DNA of 64,000 bases from Rhodopirellula bahusiensis (lineage in GTDB: Bacteria; Planctomycetota; Planctomycetia; Pirellulales; Pirellulaceae). The stretch is taken from NCBI RefSeq assembly GCF_002727185.1, contig NZ_NIZW01000010.1:124001-188000 (forward strand), given 5' to 3'. The translations under genes and the position numbers were made by a program. The notes beneath the pieces are model-generated. The model saw only the letters and a program-made list of their open reading frames with translations, was not told the DNA's origin and did not search any database. Positions 61,900-64,000 of the stretch are shown here, piece by piece (position 1 is the stretch's first letter; every line of letters begins with the position of its first letter).

Positions 61900-64000
61900 T
61901 CAACGGTTGACGTTGCTGCCGTCCGCGGTGGTGGACCGCACCATGCCGGGGAACCAGTCTTCCACCGTTTGTGTGATCCCATTGAGGGATTTTCGACGGA
62001 TCGTTGGGGCTGCGATTGGGCCGTCGACTTCGATTGTCCACAATGTGTAGCGATTGTCTCGCAAAGGGTTGATGACTTTGCTGAACAAGTTCTGCGGGCT
62101 GACTCGAGTGTTGAATGACATGTCGACGTGTTCGCGGCGACTCAAAGTTCCGCCGCCTTCCAGTGCGACCAGGTCACCCCAGAGCACGAGCCGGTTGAAA
62201 TTTAGGTCTTCACCAAAGATCGAGAATTCGGTTTCTCCATTGGTGAAAGCGACATCTTCCGTGGCTTTGATCCGCAGAAGGTTCAAGACCTGAACCAAGA
62301 ACGGCAGTTGGTAGAGATTCGCTCCGCTGATGCTCGCTCGTCCATTGCCTTTCAAAAGATCCAAGTCGCCCAATCGGCCTTCCAAATGAGTTTCGCCGTC
62401 AAAGCGTCCTGTGATGCCGGTGCGATGCTGGCCAATTTCGGCGAGGCAAGTCGCGATTTGTGCGTTGCCGAGAGCAACGTCCATTTCGAAGTCGCCCGAC
62501 GACAACAGGGCGCCTCCACTAAGACTGAGTTTGCCGCCAAACAATGCTCCCACGATTGGCACTCCACTGCCGTTGGGTTCAGGATTGGGCGAGGGCAGTC
62601 GAGCGTTCTCGCCCAAGCGAAGCTGTTCATTCGTGATGGAGAATGGGCCTCGCAACGATGTGATTTGCAATCCGTAGGCGTGCATGGAATCCAGAGCGAT
62701 GTTTCCAACCGCCTGCAACACTTCCGCGTCGCGAACACCCTGGACTTGAATCTCACCGCGAAGCGAGTGCACCGGACCGACGTCTGAAATTCGGTTGCCT
62801 TCGAGCTGCAGCAGAATGTCCCAATCGATCACCGGAGTGGATGTGTCGTCGTTCGCCATCAGCAGGTTTGTTTTTCCGCGAAGGCTGATGGGGCCACGTA
62901 AGTCGAGGGCTCGCATCGCTTGGCCGACTTGCTCGGGCATCGCAGCGATCAATTCTTCGTCGGGAACCAGGCGGCAACCACTGTGCAGATCCATCGCCAG
63001 CAACCAACGGCCCGAAGGATGCTGGATGCATGTCCCATCGGCGACCATTCGCGACGCATCGTGTCGTCCGCGAAGGTTGCTGATTCGGACTTGGTTGTCA
63101 CGGTATTCAACGTGGCCGCCAACGATGTCAATTCGGTAAGGGATCGCGACGGGACGAAGGCTCAGCGAATCGGGAGTCACGTGACCGGACTCATTTTGGT
63201 CCGCAACCAAAGTCAGATCCAATGCTTCGGTGCCGGACTGATGGATGTGAACATCCAGTTGGTCCAAAGTTCCACCCGGAGAAAGCGAATCCCAGATTTG
63301 CCGAGTTGATTCAGGGAGCGAAACGCGGAGCGATTGATCCATCGACAGATCCGCGATTTGAAAACGAAGGTTCAGTTCCGAATCAGCGCCCATGGATGGA
63401 TTGGGAATCCGGTACAACCCATTGCAGTCAACTTTTGCCGAACCCGCATTGTTGGCGGTGAAGCCAATCATCCGAACCAAGTCGTCTTTGATTTGGACGC
63501 GGCCTTCGACGTTGTACAGCGGATAGGGCAACTTGTCGTATCGAAGCGTTCCGCCAGAAACTCGGAAATCGAATTGCCGGGATGAGTTTCCCTGTGCATC
63601 GGTTTCGAGTGTCGCCGTGGCCCACTCGATCACACCACGCGGTCGGAGCGAACGTACGAACTGTTCAACCTTCGATACGGACCGAGTTGTGCTCGTTTCG
63701 GTCAACGTACTTGTTGTTGCCGATGAGTTGTCAGGACCGCCCGCATCGGAATCTCGTGGGGTCAACGAAGTGATCAGTGCGTCATCGATCAGCACCGATC
63801 CTTCGGTTTGGATCGTGACTTGTTTGGTGTGAACTTTGGGAGCGTCTGGATCGATCCGGACTGGGACCCGAAAGCCGCAGTTGATTCGTTGGCCACCCGC
63901 ACGTCCGGTCAGTTGTTCGGCAGTCGCAAACCCATCGTCGATTTGAATCGTCCCAACGAGTTGTTCGACCGGGTAGGGGAACTTGTCGAACTGAACGTCG
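61900..64000 (-). CDS. AsmA-like/DUF3971-type envelope protein, N-terminus beyond the window
   Basis: The minus frame is open from 61900 (stop) to the window edge, with no stop; about 700 residues are visible and the start lies to the right. The protein is built of beta-rich repeats (PYPLYNVEGRVQIKDDLVRM, RISNLRGRHDASRMVADG, and PYPVEQLVGTIQI near the edge). The C-terminal 150 residues are typical of AsmA/TamB-like proteins: LEGRLGDLDLLKGNGRASISGANLYQLPFLVQVLNLL and WTIEVDGPIAAPTIRR. Such proteins bridge inner and outer membranes and move lipids or assist outer membrane assembly. Which of the subgroups it belongs to cannot be said from this piece. Confidence 0.82.
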   Translation of the reverse strand, partial: DVQFDKFPYPVEQLVGTIQIDDGFATAEQLTGRAGGQRINCGFRVPVRIDPDAPKVHTKQVTIQTEGSVLIDDALITSLTPRDSDAGGPDNSSATTSTLTETSTTRSVSKVEQFVRSLRPRGVIEWATATLETDAQGNSSRQFDFRVSGGTLRYDKLPYPLYNVEGRVQIKDDLVRMIGFTANNAGSAKVDCNGLYRIPNPSMGADSELNLRFQIADLSMDQSLRVSLPESTRQIWDSLSPGGTLDQLDVHIHQSGTEALDLTLVADQNESGHVTPDSLSLRPVAIPYRIDIVGGHVEYRDNQVRISNLRGRHDASRMVADGTCIQHPSGRWLLAMDLHSGCRLVPDEELIAAMPEQVGQAMRALDLRGPISLRGKTNLLMANDDTSTPVIDWDILLQLEGNRISDVGPVHSLRGEIQVQGVRDAEVLQAVGNIALDSMHAYGLQITSLRGPFSITNEQLRLGENARLPSPNPEPNGSGVPIVGALFGGKLSLSGGALLSSGDFEMDVALGNAQIATCLAEIGQHRTGITGRFDGETHLEGRLGDLDLLKGNGRASISGANLYQLPFLVQVLNLLRIKATEDVAFTNGETEFSIFGEDLNFNRLVLWGDLVALEGGGTLSRREHVDMSFNTRVSPQNLFSKVINPLRDNRYTLWTIEVDGPIAAPTIRRKSLNGITQTVEDWFPGMVRSTTADGSNVNR

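Noticed and set aside
1..64000. CRISPR array, insertion sequence, prophage or defence island
   Set aside because: No regularly spaced repeats, transposase, integrase, restriction or Cas genes were seen; the content is chromosomal and uniform.

Overview
The window looks like a chromosomal segment of a planctomycete close to Rhodopirellula. This is an inference from gene content. It carries a DUF1559 protein with a prepilin-type N-terminus and an H-x9-DG motif, a formylglycine-type sulfatase, a fused CcoNO oxidase subunit, many TPR proteins, a GYF-domain protein, a FloA-type flotillin, and several small secreted or lipid-anchored proteins. Base composition is moderately high GC and even throughout. 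I saw no rRNA, tRNA, CRISPR array, insertion sequence or phage gene. Two genes run off the window: a secreted protein at the left edge and an AsmA-like protein at the right edge.

Layout. 1-3217 (minus): secreted protein, TPR protein. 3506-11378 (plus): 2-hydroxyacid dehydrogenase, YihY/BrkB membrane protein, FloA with a translationally coupled small partner, rhomboid protease, Tat-exported sugar isomerase-like protein, TlpA-like thioredoxin. 11421-17716: a glucan island made of opgG and a GH144-type beta-1,2-glucanase on the minus strand, facing a small protein plus opgH on the plus strand. 17772-23503 (minus): GYF/zinc-ribbon protein, then a tightly overlapped run of Tyr-rich secreted protein, degenerate enhancer-binding-protein homologue, small protein, MnmE-like GTPase without its usual C-terminus, and THUMP-like methyltransferase.

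23783-34624: a secreted CPFC protein and a lipase-like hydrolase, then a complete cbb3 oxidase locus on the minus strand: ccoNO (fused), ccoQ (58 aa), ccoP (mono-haem), ccoG, ccoH, a TauE/SafE-like protein, ccoI, ccoS. This gives the cell a high-affinity terminal oxidase together with its copper loading and assembly factors. 35022-39053 (minus): dnaG then rpoD, with a clear rpoD terminator and two related palindromes upstream of rpoD. 39683-41591: two ABC-2 permeases without an ATPase. 41598-48688: AraC regulator facing a sulfatase and two DUF1254 proteins.

48789-53052: a membrane-anchored TAXI binding protein and a TPR lipoprotein, divergent from a seven-haem cytochrome c. 53168-55406: DUF1559 protein, small lipoprotein and two weak small genes. 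55503-60373: SGNH hydrolase, two-domain thiamine phosphate synthase, lipoprotein, CYTH enzyme, an SDR with no catalytic Tyr, and a small conserved-looking protein. 60841-64000: an atypical FixJ-like regulator and the AsmA-like protein.

Most of the window is ordinary housekeeping or respiratory content. The points that most deserve checking are the GATTCA palindromes upstream of rpoD, the five-gene operon with the degenerate AAA+ regulator and tail-less MnmE, the OPG/GH144 island, and the cytochrome/TPR/TAXI cluster.
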